From assembly GCA_902567785.1 (NCBI GenBank), contig CACFOR010000002.1, positions 62,001 to 126,000 on the forward strand: 64,000 bases of DNA. Direction: 5' to 3'. The notes beneath the pieces are model-generated. The model was not told where the DNA came from. It did not search any database and worked only from the letters and a program-made list of their open reading frames with translations. A program made the position numbers and the translations under genes. The stretch's first letter is position 1, and every line of letters begins with the position of its first letter. Below are positions 8,897 through 17,516 of the stretch, piece after piece. This DNA is from an uncultured Pelagibacteraceae bacterium. Its GTDB lineage: Bacteria > Pseudomonadota > Alphaproteobacteria > Pelagibacterales > Pelagibacteraceae.

Positions 8897-9537
8897 GAGA
8901 TCTCCCAGTTCAAAAAATTTTGTAAAATCAACACACCATTTTTTTGACTTTTTTCAGGATGAAATTGTGTTCCAAAAATATTTTCTTTATTGACTGATGC
9001 AATAATTGAATTGCCATAATCAGTAGTAGCAACTACGCAGTCTTTCTTTTTTGTCATAAACTCATAACTATGAATAAAATACATATGAGATTTGTTTTTT
9101 ATATTAGAAAAAAGGAAACTATCTTTCTTAAATTCTATTTGATTCCATCCGATATGAGGCAATTTTATTTTTTTATTTATATTATTAATTTTTCTAACTT
9201 CAGCATCTATCCATCCAAATCCTTGGGTTTCTTGAGATTCGTAACCAGTTTTTGCAAATAATTGCATACCAACACAAATTCCAAAAATAGGTTTTTTCTT
9301 TTCCAAAACAAATTCATTTAAAGACTCATTTAATCCAGGAATTTTTTTTATACCTAGATAACAATCCCTAAAGGATCCTTGACCTGGCAAAACTATTTTA
9401 TCACATTGTCTTATAGTTTTCGGATCAGAAGTCACTACTATTTTACAATTTTTATTTATATTATTAGCAGCCGCTTCAAGTGCTTTAGCTGCTGACTTTA
9501 AATTGCCAGAACCGTAATCAATTACTGCAACGGACAT
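8893..9537 (-). CDS. hisH: Imidazole glycerol phosphate synthase, glutaminase subunit
   Basis: HisH supplies ammonia from glutamine to HisF. The 214-residue class I glutamine amidotransferase starts MSVAVIDYGSGNLKSAAKAL. The oxyanion strand is VLPGQGSF, the nucleophile Cys88 lies in FGICVGMQLF, and the His/Glu of the triad are in FGTQFHPEKSQKNG near the C-terminus. The spacing to hisB is 6 bases and it overlaps hisA by 4. The frame is intact. Confidence 0.98.
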   Translation of the reverse strand: MSVAVIDYGSGNLKSAAKALEAAANNINKNCKIVVTSDPKTIRQCDKIVLPGQGSFRDCYLGIKKIPGLNESLNEFVLEKKKPIFGICVGMQLFAKTGYESQETQGFGWIDAEVRKINNINKKIKLPHIGWNQIEFKKDSFLFSNIKNKSHMYFIHSYEFMTKKKDCVVATTDYGNSIIASVNKENIFGTQFHPEKSQKNGVLILQNFLNWEIS

Positions 9538-9543
9538 TTTAAT

Positions 9544-10134
9544 TTATAGAACACCTTTGGTTGAAGGTACTTTATTTTTAATTCTTTTATCAATTTCTAT
9601 TGCTTCACGTAATGCTCGTGCCAATCCTTTGAAGCAAGATTCTATTATGTGGTGACTATTATCTCCATAAAGATTTTCAATATGCAAAGTAATACCAGCT
9701 GCTTGAGAAAAAGCTTGGAACCATTCTTTAAATAATTCTGTATCCATTTCTCCTAATTTTTCTACTTTTAATTTTACTTTCCAAATCAAGTATGGTCTGT
9801 TTGATATATCCATAGTTACCCTGGTAAGAGTTTCATCCATAGGTATAAGTGAATTAGCAAATCTTTTTATACCTTTTGTAGATCCTAATGCTTTCTTTAT
9901 ACATTCTCCAATAGCAATTCCTGTATCTTCGGTAGTATGATGCAAATCAATGTGTGTATCTCCTTTGGCTGATATTTTAAAATCAATCAAAGAGTGCTTT
10001 GATAATTGTTCGAGCATATGATTTAAAAAACCTATTTTGGTATCTATTTTATAGATTCCTTTGCCATCTAAATTTACGTCAACAATTATATTTGTTTCTT
10101 TGGTCTTTCTGTTTATTTTAGCTTTTCGTGCCAT
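9544..10134 (-). CDS. hisB: Imidazoleglycerol-phosphate dehydratase
   Basis: HisB dehydrates imidazole glycerol phosphate to imidazole acetol phosphate. I place the start at ATG 10134 ([16 protein letters not shown]), giving 196 residues, the normal stand-alone HisB length. An AGGAG ribosome site lies just upstream. The frame stays open further upstream, but that part is antisense to hslV. Mn-binding motifs [13 protein letters not shown] and [20 protein letters not shown] are intact. This is the first gene of the hisB-H-A-F-E run. It diverges from hslV across a 106-base spacer. Confidence 0.96.
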   Translation of the reverse strand: MARKAKINRKTKETNIIVDVNLDGKGIYKIDTKIGFLNHMLEQLSKHSLIDFKISAKGDTHIDLHHTTEDTGIAIGECIKKALGSTKGIKRFANSLIPMDETLTRVTMDISNRPYLIWKVKLKVEKLGEMDTELFKEWFQAFSQAAGITLHIENLYGDNSHHIIESCFKGLARALREAIEIDKRIKNKVPSTKGVL

Positions 10135-10201
10135 ATCGCGCTCCTGTAATATCAGGGTATATAAATAATTCAAGAATTTATCGATAAATCTAACTTTTAC
10201 C

Positions 10202-10230
10202 CTTGAAGATATTAAATAAATCTCCACATA
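10202..10230 (+). promoter_or_regulatory. Possible heat-shock (RpoH/sigma-32) promoter of hslVU
   Basis: CCCTTGAAG, with its CTTG at 10202-10205, is followed after 18 bases by CCACATA at 10224-10230. This resembles the sigma-32 pattern (CTTGAA, then a C-rich CCCCAT-like -10). hslVU is a classic heat-shock operon. The -10 lies only about 10 bases before the hslV ATG, so any transcript would be nearly leaderless, which lowers confidence. Confidence 0.35.
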
Positions 10231-10240
10231 AGATAATACT

Positions 10241-10780
10241 ATGAGTGGAAATTCAAATTGGCATGGCACAACAATTGTTTTGATCCGAAAAGGAAAAGAT
10301 GTTGTTGTAGCTGGAGATGGCCAGGTTAGTTTAGGAAATACTGTAATCAAAAGTACAGCAAAAAAAGTTAGAAAAATTGAAAAGAGAAATGTTATAGCTG
10401 GTTTTGCTGGATCTACTGCTGACGCTTTAACTTTATTTGAAAGGCTAGAAGCTAAATTAGAAAAACATGCTGGAAATCTTACAAGAGCTGCTGTTGAATT
10501 GGCCAAAGATTGGAGAACAGACAAATATTTAAGAAGATTAGAAGCTTTAATGGCTATTGCTGACAAAGAAAAAAGTTTTATAATTTCTGGCACAGGTGAT
10601 GTGTTAGAGCCAGAGGAAGGAATTATAGGAATAGGATCGGGAGGCAATTATGCTTTAGCTGCAGCAAAAGTCTTAATGGATTCTAAAATGTCTGCTGAAG
10701 AAATTGCAAAAAAATCTATTGAAGTAGCTTCTGAAATATGTGTATTCACAAATAAAAATATAACAATAGAAAAAATTTAA
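10241..10780 (+). CDS. hslV: ATP-dependent protease HslV (ClpQ), peptidase subunit
   Basis: Proteasome-like threonine peptidase that forms the HslUV complex. The 179-residue product begins [18 protein letters not shown]; autoprocessing should expose a Thr of the TTIV motif after the short alphaproteobacterial propeptide. [31 protein letters not shown] and [13 protein letters not shown] are conserved. hslU follows after 4 bases. No good Shine-Dalgarno sequence precedes the ATG. It diverges from the his cluster. Confidence 0.98.
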   Translation: MSGNSNWHGTTIVLIRKGKDVVVAGDGQVSLGNTVIKSTAKKVRKIEKRNVIAGFAGSTADALTLFERLEAKLEKHAGNLTRAAVELAKDWRTDKYLRRLEALMAIADKEKSFIISGTGDVLEPEEGIIGIGSGGNYALAAAKVLMDSKMSAEEIAKKSIEVASEICVFTNKNITIEKI

Positions 10781-10784
10781 ATTA

Positions 10785-12158
10785 ATGAAACAAAAAACAA
10801 ATATAACGTCATTACCAACAAGAGATTCTAAGCAAATTAAAGAAGATAATTCGGTGGTTTCTTCTTTGTCACCACGAGAAATTGTTTCCGAATTAGATCG
10901 TTATGTAATTGGTCAAACTGCTGCAAAAAGAGCTGTGGCAATTGCTTTAAGAAATAGATGGAGAAGACAAGCTCTAAAAGGTGAAATGAAAGATGAAGTT
11001 TTGCCAAAAAATATTCTTATGATAGGACCTACGGGTGTTGGTAAAACTGAAATTTCACGAAGACTTTCAAAACTAGCTGAAGCTCCATTCATAAAAGTAG
11101 AAGCAACAAGATTTACTGAAGTTGGTTACGTAGGTAGAGATGTAGAGCAGATAATTAGAGATTTATTAGAAATTGCCATAGCTATTGAAAAAGAAAAAAT
11201 GAAAAAACAAGTTTACGCACAAGCTCAACAAGCTGCTGAAGAAAGAGTATTAAGCGTTCTAGTCGGCAACAAAGCAAGTGTTGCTACTAGAGAGAGCTTT
11301 AGAAAGAGATTAAGAAATGGTGATCTAGATAATAATGAAATCGAAATTGAAGTAAATGACACACCGAGTATGCCAAGTTTTGAAATACCTGGAATGCCAG
11401 GAGCAAATGTTGGAATGATAAATATATCTGAAATGCTAGGAAAAAATGCAAAAAAAGGAAAAAAGAAAAAAATGACAGTAAAGGAATCTCATCAAATATT
11501 AATTGGGGAAGAATCAGATAAAATGATTGAGCAAGATGCAATCATTAAATCTGCAAAAATTTCAATTGAAAATAATGGAATAGTTTTTTTAGATGAGATT
11601 GATAAAGTGTCTGCTAGAGGTGATCGTATTGGTGGCGATGTTTCAAGGGAAGGTGTACAAAGAGATTTGCTTCCGCTGATTGAAGGAACTACAGTTAGCA
11701 CAAAACATGGCCCGATTAAAACAGATCATATCCTATTTATTGCTTCCGGTGCATTTCAACTTGCTAAACCATCAGACTTATTACCCGAGCTTCAAGGAAG
11801 GTTACCTATTAGAGTAGAATTAAAAGCATTAACTAGCGAAGATTTTAGAAGAATATTGGAAGAACCAGATAATAGTTTAATAAAACAATATAAAGCATTA
11901 TTAGAAACTGAAAAAGTTATTCTTGAATTTTCCAAAGATGGAATTGAAACAATCGCAAAGTTAGCTACTGAAATTAATGCTAGTATAGAAAATATTGGTG
12001 CACGAAGATTACATACTATTATAGAAAAGGTATTAGATGAAATTAGTTTCACTGCAACAGATAGAGGCGGAGAAAAAATTGTAATAGACAAAAATTTTGT
12101 TACTAAAAATCTTGGTGAATTAGCTAAAGATACAGATTTATCAAAATTTATTTTATAA
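10785..12158 (+). CDS. hslU: ATP-dependent protease HslU (ClpY), AAA+ unfoldase subunit
   Basis: Hexameric AAA+ unfoldase that feeds substrates into HslV. Of its 457 residues, [21 protein letters not shown] is the N-terminal signature. Walker A is [13 protein letters not shown] (about residues 83-95), the pore loop region is [14 protein letters not shown], and Walker B is [11 protein letters not shown] near 264. The intermediate I domain lies between them and includes a Lys-rich stretch ([15 protein letters not shown]). The C-terminus ends in TDLSKFIL; the HslU tail inserts into HslV pockets. An AT-rich inverted repeat covers its stop codon. Confidence 0.98.
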   Translation: MKQKTNITSLPTRDSKQIKEDNSVVSSLSPREIVSELDRYVIGQTAAKRAVAIALRNRWRRQALKGEMKDEVLPKNILMIGPTGVGKTEISRRLSKLAEAPFIKVEATRFTEVGYVGRDVEQIIRDLLEIAIAIEKEKMKKQVYAQAQQAAEERVLSVLVGNKASVATRESFRKRLRNGDLDNNEIEIEVNDTPSMPSFEIPGMPGANVGMINISEMLGKNAKKGKKKKMTVKESHQILIGEESDKMIEQDAIIKSAKISIENNGIVFLDEIDKVSARGDRIGGDVSREGVQRDLLPLIEGTTVSTKHGPIKTDHILFIASGAFQLAKPSDLLPELQGRLPIRVELKALTSEDFRRILEEPDNSLIKQYKALLETEKVILEFSKDGIETIAKLATEINASIENIGARRLHTIIEKVLDEISFTATDRGGEKIVIDKNFVTKNLGELAKDTDLSKFIL

Positions 12159-12163
12159 ATTTT
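12143..12163. terminator. AT-only inverted repeat over the hslU stop
   Basis: AAAATTTAT (12143-12151) and ATAAATTTT (12155-12163) form a perfect 9-bp stem with a 3-base loop across the hslU TAA, followed by a T-rich stretch. It resembles the element at the aceA/ubiH junction. There are no GC pairs, so terminator function is uncertain. Confidence 0.3.
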
Positions 12164-12164
12164 A

Positions 12165-12584
12165 TTAATTTTTTAAAAAAATATAAAAAGCCCCCTCTCC
12201 TCCATCTTTTTTGTCGGCCTTTGTTATTTTAGTAATTTTGCGATTTATTTCTCCTTCTCGCTTTATGTACTCTGGAATTGAATTTTTTAATACACTTAGT
12301 TCTTGTGAAATATAGGGATTGTCATATGATTTTGATCTCATTCCTTTACCTGTAACTATTAAAAGCTTTTTATATCCTTCAGAATAACTTTTGATTATGA
12401 ATTTTTTTATTACTTTATTTGCTTCATTTAAAGAATAACCATGTAAATCTAGTTTTCTAACCTTATTTAAATGTTGATTTTTATTTAACAAATCAGGATC
12501 TTTTGAAAAGATATCGCCCATATCCTTTGTAAAAGAAATCCAATCTTTTTTATCTTTTTTTGAAACAGAATGTTTTTTTTTCAC
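12165..12584 (-). CDS. Smr-domain endonuclease-like protein
   Basis: A 139-residue protein with a C-terminal Smr (small MutS-related) domain: LDLHGYSLNEANKVIKKFI, then LLIVTGKGMRS, then IKREGEINRKITKI. LDxHG and GxG motifs are present. Stand-alone Smr proteins are nickase-like nucleases acting on DNA or RNA; the physiological target is not known. It starts at GTG 12584, overlapping the Tim44-like TAG stop by one base, which implies coupling. In many alphaproteobacteria a lytic transglycosylase gene (mltA) lies between these two; it is absent here. Confidence 0.9.
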   Translation of the reverse strand: MKKKHSVSKKDKKDWISFTKDMGDIFSKDPDLLNKNQHLNKVRKLDLHGYSLNEANKVIKKFIIKSYSEGYKKLLIVTGKGMRSKSYDNPYISQELSVLKNSIPEYIKREGEINRKITKITKADKKDGGEGAFYIFLKN

Positions 12585-13186
12585 TACTTATTTGATGTTT
12601 CTACTAAATACCATGTTGGGTCCTGGCTCCACATATTTTTCGAAAACTTCCAAACATCATTTGCAACTTTTATTTTATCAGGATTTCCTTCGATTATTTT
12701 ATTATTTTTATCTTTTACACACGTTATAATTTCACTTACAAAATTTACACTCACCTTATAAATGTTTTCGATTTTTTTAAATTCTAATATTTTTGAAGAT
12801 TTTATTCCTATGAAAGTTGTCTCATATTTAAGTTGTTTTTTTTGTCTGTCATCTATAACTTCAGAAAAATTATTAAATAATTCTTTACCTAATAGACTTT
12901 TTAGCGATCCCTTGTCTCCTTTTGAAAAGGAGGTTATAATTTGTTCATAAGCAATATTTGCGCCCTTTAAAAACTGTTTTTTTGCTTCTTCATCTATATT
13001 GCCAGATCTAATTGCTTCATTATTTTCTATATCTTTCATTACCTCCATGCCTCTAGGAAAATATCTATTCACAGGTCTTCCTTGATGACCAGTTTTTCTT
13101 CCTAAAATATTTCTAAGGCGTAAGATTATAAAGCCAGCAAACATTGCTAGTAGAATTATATCTATAAATCCAAACTGACTGCTCAT
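12584..13186 (-). CDS. Tim44-like domain protein
   Basis: A 200-residue inner-membrane-anchored protein. I start it at ATG 13186 (MSSQFGFIDIILLAMFAGFI), because residues further upstream add nothing conserved and run towards the divergent fxsA promoter. One N-terminal membrane helix (about 6-24) is followed by LRNILGRKTGHQGRP, a typical alphaproteobacterial feature. The C-terminal half is the Tim44/TimA fold (EQIITSFSKGDKGSLKSLL, then DPTWYLVETSN). The bacterial function is not settled; the family is related to the mitochondrial import motor subunit Tim44. It is followed directly by smr. Confidence 0.88.
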   Translation of the reverse strand: MSSQFGFIDIILLAMFAGFIILRLRNILGRKTGHQGRPVNRYFPRGMEVMKDIENNEAIRSGNIDEEAKKQFLKGANIAYEQIITSFSKGDKGSLKSLLGKELFNNFSEVIDDRQKKQLKYETTFIGIKSSKILEFKKIENIYKVSVNFVSEIITCVKDKNNKIIEGNPDKIKVANDVWKFSKNMWSQDPTWYLVETSNK

Positions 13187-13243
13187 ATGATTTTTATTAT
13201 AATACTTATATGATATAGTATGCAAATACAAATAAGCACATAA

Positions 13244-13666
13244 ATGAACTTTATTGTCCTACTTATAATTGGAATACCTGCTATTGAAATTTACCTAATG
13301 ATTAAAGTTGGTGGTGTGATAGGTGCACTAAATACGATTTTTTTAATTTTTTTTACAGCAATAACCGGAGTTTATTTTGCAAAGATTGCTGGCTTAAGTA
13401 CTTTACGATCAGGTCTAAATCAATTAATAAAAAATGAAATTCCAATATATGAAATTATATCTGGAGCAGCATTAGCCTTCGCAGCATTATTACTTATAAT
13501 ACCGGGATTTGTAACAGATATAGTTGGATTTTTATTAATTATACCTGTGACAAGAAAACTTATGATTAAACCAATATCTTCAAAGTTTAATAAAAAAAAC
13601 GATACTAACACTATTGAAGGAAGCTTCGAAGAACACAAGCAAGATGAGGATAAAAAAGATAGTTAG
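13244..13666 (+). CDS. fxsA: FxsA family cytoplasmic-membrane protein
   Basis: A 140-residue membrane protein with three or four hydrophobic helices: FIVLLIIGIPAIEIYLMI, then AITGVYFAKIAGL, then ALLLIIPGFVTDIVGFLLII. The motif GFVTDIVGFLLIIP identifies the FxsA (formerly YtfF-like) family, whose E. coli member suppresses phage F exclusion when overproduced; the native role is unclear. The C-terminus is a charged cytoplasmic tail (EEHKQDEDKKDS). secB starts on the next base after its stop, so the two are co-transcribed, as in other alphaproteobacteria. Confidence 0.92.
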   Translation: MNFIVLLIIGIPAIEIYLMIKVGGVIGALNTIFLIFFTAITGVYFAKIAGLSTLRSGLNQLIKNEIPIYEIISGAALAFAALLLIIPGFVTDIVGFLLIIPVTRKLMIKPISSKFNKKNDTNTIEGSFEEHKQDEDKKDS

Positions 13667-14083
13667 ATGAGCTACAAAATAATATCAAAATTTATAAAAG
13701 ATGTTTCTTTTGAAATTCCAAACATTCAAGCCTTTACCATGTTGGAAAAAGAAATACCAAATTATTCATTGAATTTTGATATAAAAAGTAAAAATTACAA
13801 AGATCACATAATAGAGGTAAACACAATTTTAAAAATTTCGCCAAATGAAAATGTTAAACATAAAGTCCTTACTGAAATTACTGGGACAGCTTTGGTTTCT
13901 TTTGAAAAAAATATTAAGGATAAGACAGAATTAGAAAAAATTATTTTGATTAAAATTCCTACAGAATTATACCCTACTTTATATGATACCTTTTTTTATT
14001 TATTTTCACAAGCAGGTATAAAAAATATTCAAATTGCAAAAGAAGTGGATTTTGAAAAATTATATAACGAAAAGAAAAAATAG
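13667..14083 (+). CDS. secB: Protein-export chaperone SecB
   Basis: A tetrameric cytosolic chaperone that keeps preproteins unfolded and delivers them to SecA. It has 138 residues. The N-terminal SYKIISKFIKDVSFEIPN and VNTILKISPNENVKHKVL match the SecB core. The substrate groove and C-terminal SecA-contact region are shorter and more Lys-rich than in E. coli. It starts immediately after the fxsA stop and ends back to back with dnaQ (no gap). Divergent but clearly SecB by pattern and synteny. Confidence 0.9.
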   Translation: MSYKIISKFIKDVSFEIPNIQAFTMLEKEIPNYSLNFDIKSKNYKDHIIEVNTILKISPNENVKHKVLTEITGTALVSFEKNIKDKTELEKIILIKIPTELYPTLYDTFFYLFSQAGIKNIQIAKEVDFEKLYNEKKK

Positions 14084-14761
14084 TTAGTTAAAATTATTTT
14101 TAGGTAAATCAGATTTCAAATATTTTTTATGTGATTCCAGTTCTTGGATGTTTGGTTTGATTTTTTTTCTTAATACATCTTTCCTTTTTTTAGAATTATC
14201 AAGAATTTTTATATTAATATTTTCGCTACTTTCTAAATTTAACTTTGGAGCTTTTTGATCCAAAAGATTTATATAAACATCTTTCAACAAGTGGCAATCA
14301 ATTAGAGCACTGTGTTTTTCTCTTTTTGTATTATCTATATTAAAACGTTTGCACAGGGCGTCTAATGAATTCTGGGAGCCGGGGTATTTTGATCGTGCTA
14401 TTTCCAAAGTATCAATTACACTACTTTTACTAATTGGCCCTTTATTTATAAGTTTCAATTCGTAATTTAAAAACGATAAATCAAATGAGGCATTATGTAT
14501 TATTATTTTTTTATCCTTTATAAAATTCACAAAATCCTCCGCTATTTCTGCAAAGGTCTTTTTGTCAGATAAAAATTTTTCCGAATATCCATGAACCTTG
14601 TAGGCTTCTTCTGATATTGATCTTTTGGGATTTAAATATTGATGAAAAATCTTATTAGTAGGGATTTGGTTATCTAATTCAACACATCCAATCTCTACAA
14701 TTCTATGATTTTCTGATGTTGATAAGCCAGTTGTTTCTGTATCTAATATTACTTCAAGCAT
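14084..14761 (-). CDS. dnaQ: DNA polymerase III epsilon subunit (3'-5' proofreading exonuclease)
   Basis: Proofreading exonuclease of the replicative polymerase. The 225-residue product has ExoI VILDTETTG (Asp7, Glu9), ExoII NASFDLSFLNYEL, and ExoIII-epsilon HSALIDCHLLKDVY with the catalytic His. The C-terminal tail (about 180-225) should bind the alpha subunit. It overlaps coaE by 8 bases at the end of the ppsR-maf-aroE-coaE-dnaQ operon. That operon runs leftward from the putative origin. Confidence 0.97.
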   Translation of the reverse strand: MLEVILDTETTGLSTSENHRIVEIGCVELDNQIPTNKIFHQYLNPKRSISEEAYKVHGYSEKFLSDKKTFAEIAEDFVNFIKDKKIIIHNASFDLSFLNYELKLINKGPISKSSVIDTLEIARSKYPGSQNSLDALCKRFNIDNTKREKHSALIDCHLLKDVYINLLDQKAPKLNLESSENINIKILDNSKKRKDVLRKKIKPNIQELESHKKYLKSDLPKNNFN

Positions 14762-15332
14762 TTAATAAAATTTTTTCTTTAATCATTCTAACATTTTTTT
14801 TAACTGATTTATTTTTAAAATTATTTTTTAATATAAAGTGTGATTTATTTTTTTTTCTTTCTAAAGGAAGTTGTAATTTTCTTAATTTGCTTACGATTTT
14901 AGGGTTGAAATTTCTTCTTTTTCTTAACTTTCTATAGATATCTTTTTTTTTAGAGTCAACATATATTAAAATATCATTTTTTTTATTTAACTTGTTCTCT
15001 AAAAATAATGGAATATCTAAAACAACAAATTTTTTATTTTTGTTTTTTTCAAGAAAAAAATTCATTTTTTTACGAACTTCTGGATGAATAATTTTATTTA
15101 TTTTTTTTAAATTGTTATGGTTTGTTTTTATTGCTTTGAATAACTGATTTTTTTTTACTGGAAATGAATTTATATAACTTGGTAATACTTTTTTAAGTTT
15201 TTTATAACATTTTCTATTTCTTCTATATAATTTTCCTACCTCGACATCAGCATTAAACACTGAATAGTTAAATAATTTTGATATATAGCTCTTACCAGAT
15301 CCTATATCTCCTAGAATTGCTATTCTTATCAT
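14754..15332 (-). CDS. coaE: Dephospho-CoA kinase
   Basis: Catalyses the last step of coenzyme A synthesis, phosphorylating the 3'-hydroxyl of dephospho-CoA. The 192-residue P-loop kinase starts MIRIAILGDIGSGKSYISKLF. The CoA domain region contains NKIIHPEVRKKM and FVVLDIPLFLEN, both typical. It is rich in Lys/Asn in the C-terminal half, so similarity falls off there. It overlaps aroE by 4 bases and dnaQ by 8. Confidence 0.94.
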   Translation of the reverse strand: MIRIAILGDIGSGKSYISKLFNYSVFNADVEVGKLYRRNRKCYKKLKKVLPSYINSFPVKKNQLFKAIKTNHNNLKKINKIIHPEVRKKMNFFLEKNKNKKFVVLDIPLFLENKLNKKNDILIYVDSKKKDIYRKLRKRRNFNPKIVSKLRKLQLPLERKKNKSHFILKNNFKNKSVKKNVRMIKEKILLNA

Positions 15333-16114
15333 TGGTCCAATAAATTTTTTTTTATTTTTGGCAATATATTATGCCAGATTTTAAAAGCTAGTTGTGCTTG
15401 ATATATAAACATCATCATGCCATTTTCACCTTTATTTCCCATTGCTTCTCCCTTTAAAAGAAAATTTGTTTTTTTAGGGTTGTAAATTAAATCATAGAAT
15501 AGTTTGCCTGATCCTATTTTTTCTAGATTTAATTTTATTTCATCTTCACTTTTTAAACCTAAACTTGTTGCATTAATTATCATATCAAAATCTATAATAG
15601 TTCCCCAATCCACAACTTCTAGATCTGGGTAATTTTTTTTATAATTTTCAGCTTTTTCTTTTGTTCTGTTACTTAAAGTTATTTTAGATGCTCCTAAATT
15701 TTTTAAAACATAAATAATTGAAGATACAACGCCGCCTGCTCCTAAAATAAAAATTTTTTTGTTTTTTACTTCATAGTTAATATGTTCTAATGCTTTTTCG
15801 AATCCTACGATATCTGTATTATCTCCTAGTATTTTATTGTCTTTTTTAAAAATTGTATTTACTGAATAAGTTTTCTCTGCTTCTGGGGTTAGTGCATCTA
15901 AAAAAGGGATAATTGATTTTTTAAATGGAATTGTAACATTCAGACCTTGAATTTTTTCATTTCTTATTTCCGAAATAATTTCTTTAATGTGATTTTCAGT
16001 AATTTTCTTTTTTTCATATATCGCATCGATATTATTTTCCTTGATCCAGTGATTATGTAATTTAGGTGATAAAGAATGCTCAATTGGATTTCCTATAACT
16101 AAATATTTTTTCAT
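15329..16114 (-). CDS. aroE: Shikimate dehydrogenase (NADP+)
   Basis: Reduces 3-dehydroshikimate to shikimate in aromatic amino acid synthesis. Its 261 residues carry the N-terminal substrate motif NPIEHSLSPKLHNHW, the catalytic Lys in NVTIPFKKSIIPF, and the second catalytic Asp in GDNTDIVGFEKAL. The NADP-binding loop is LGAGGVVSSI followed by SNRTKEKA. The C-terminal QAQLAFKIW is also conserved. It overlaps maf and coaE by 4 bases each. Confidence 0.97.
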   Translation of the reverse strand: MKKYLVIGNPIEHSLSPKLHNHWIKENNIDAIYEKKKITENHIKEIISEIRNEKIQGLNVTIPFKKSIIPFLDALTPEAEKTYSVNTIFKKDNKILGDNTDIVGFEKALEHINYEVKNKKIFILGAGGVVSSIIYVLKNLGASKITLSNRTKEKAENYKKNYPDLEVVDWGTIIDFDMIINATSLGLKSEDEIKLNLEKIGSGKLFYDLIYNPKKTNFLLKGEAMGNKGENGMMMFIYQAQLAFKIWHNILPKIKKNLLDQ

Positions 16115-16698
16115 TTTAAAGTGTTTAAATATTCCTTTATTTGTTTAACTGGCAACCCCATAATTGCATCTTCGTCTCCTTTTATTTCAGAAAATAAAGA
16201 TCTTCCATCAGCTTCTATTTGATAGACTCCATAAGCAAATAGTTCTTTATCTCTTATCTTAGTTAAATATGTTTTAATTTCATCCAAATTAAGTTTTTTC
16301 ATTGTTAATGTAGATTCGTCAGTAACATTCCATATCATAGAACCATTTTTTGAAATACAAACTGAACTTATTAACTTGTGCTTTTTGCCATTTAATTTTT
16401 TAAGAATATTAGTTGCTTCTTCTCTATTTGTTGGTTTTGAAATTAGTTCACCTTCTAAGTCTATTACACTGTCAGCTCCCAGAACAATTTCTTCAGGTTT
16501 TTTTTGACTAACTTTATTTGCTTTCACTTCTGCTAAATTTTTAGAAATTATTTTTGGCGTAGCTTTTTCTTTAATCAATGATTCTTTGATTGAATCTTCA
16601 TCAACATTTGCGGGTATTACCTCGCAAATAATATTGTTTTGATCTAAAATTTTTTTCCTCACTCCGCTTTTTGATGCAAGAATTATTTTTTTACTCAT
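16111..16698 (-). CDS. maf: Maf-like nucleoside triphosphate pyrophosphatase
   Basis: House-cleaning hydrolase of non-canonical or modified nucleotides. The start is set at ATG 16698 (MSKKIILASKSGVRKKIL), which overlaps the ppsR stop by 4 bases and gives 195 residues. LASKSGVRKKIL is the Maf N-terminal motif with an altered SxxR. VLGADSVIDLEGE carries the catalytic Asp, and YGVYQIEADGRSLFSEIKGD the C-terminal signature. The exact substrate preference (dTTP/UTP versus m7GTP) is not decided. A reading from further upstream would only duplicate the ppsR end in another frame. Confidence 0.93.
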   Translation of the reverse strand: MSKKIILASKSGVRKKILDQNNIICEVIPANVDEDSIKESLIKEKATPKIISKNLAEVKANKVSQKKPEEIVLGADSVIDLEGELISKPTNREEATNILKKLNGKKHKLISSVCISKNGSMIWNVTDESTLTMKKLNLDEIKTYLTKIRDKELFAYGVYQIEADGRSLFSEIKGDEDAIMGLPVKQIKEYLNTLK

Positions 16699-17516
16699 CT
16701 TGAATTTAATATATCCAATATCTTTATAATGGAAGCCGCAGTTTCTTCTACGGATTTTCTTGTAACATCTATAGTTGGCCAATTATTTTTTTTAAATAAT
16801 TTTTTTGAATCTTCTAATTCATTTAAAATTTTTTTCTCATCTGTGTAATCTCCTGGTCTATCTTCGTTCAAGGAATGAATTCTATTTCTTCTAACATCTG
16901 ACAATCTTGTGGCATCACAAATGAGACCTACAATGCAAGTCTTTTTTGAAATTTCTATTAATTTATTTGGCACATCTTTATTTAAGATAAGAGGTATATT
17001 TGCAACTTTGTAACCTCTATTTGCTAAATAAATTGATGTTGGAGTTTTGCTTGTTCTACTAATCCCTACTAAAACAACATCTGATTTTTCTAAGTCTGAT
17101 ATAATTTTTCCATCATCATGTGAAATTGTAAATTGAACAGCTTCAATTCTCTTATAATATTCCTCGTCTAAAATGTGTTGTCCACCTGGTTTACGAATTG
17201 GTTCCTTTTTAAGTAACTTTGAAAAATCAGAAATTATATTGCCTAAAATCTCAAAAGATGGAATATTATTTTCTTTGCATTTTGCAGCTAAATTTTTAGA
17301 TAAATTTTTGTCAATAATAGTATATAAAACAATTACATTTTTTTCTTCTTTACACTTACTAATGATTTTATTAATTTGATTTTCAGTTCTTGTAAAAGAA
17401 TAATGGATTGTTTTACATTCAAAATCTATAAACTGTGCCTTTATAGCTAAAAAAATTCTATCCAGAGCCTCACCGGTTGAATCTGACACTTGATAAACTT
17501 GGTAAATCTTGTTCAT
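16695..17516 (-). CDS. Pyruvate, phosphate dikinase (or PEP synthase) regulatory protein, kinase/phosphotransferase
   Basis: A DUF299 bifunctional regulator that inactivates PPDK or PEP synthase by ADP-dependent Thr phosphorylation and reactivates it by phosphorolysis. The 273-residue length is normal. YQVSDSTGEALDRIFLAI opens the protein, GISRTSKTPTSIYLANRGYK holds the P-loop-like nucleotide site, and PLILNKDVP and GLICDATRLSDVRRNRI follow. This is the RP001 homologue that flanks the origin in Caulobacter and Rickettsia. Here too it transcribes away from the origin-like spacer on its right. Confidence 0.95.
   Translation of the reverse strand: MNKIYQVYQVSDSTGEALDRIFLAIKAQFIDFECKTIHYSFTRTENQINKIISKCKEEKNVIVLYTIIDKNLSKNLAAKCKENNIPSFEILGNIISDFSKLLKKEPIRKPGGQHILDEEYYKRIEAVQFTISHDDGKIISDLEKSDVVLVGISRTSKTPTSIYLANRGYKVANIPLILNKDVPNKLIEISKKTCIVGLICDATRLSDVRRNRIHSLNEDRPGDYTDEKKILNELEDSKKLFKKNNWPTIDVTRKSVEETAASIIKILDILNSR

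Noticed and set aside
10135-10647. Long N-terminal extension of hisB on the minus strand
   Set aside because: It is antisense to the well-conserved hslV. HisB motifs begin only at ATG 10134, which has an AGGAG site and gives the normal length.
13187-13231. Upstream start of the Tim44-like gene
   Set aside because: The extra residues precede the membrane helix without similarity and invade the short divergent promoter region of fxsA.
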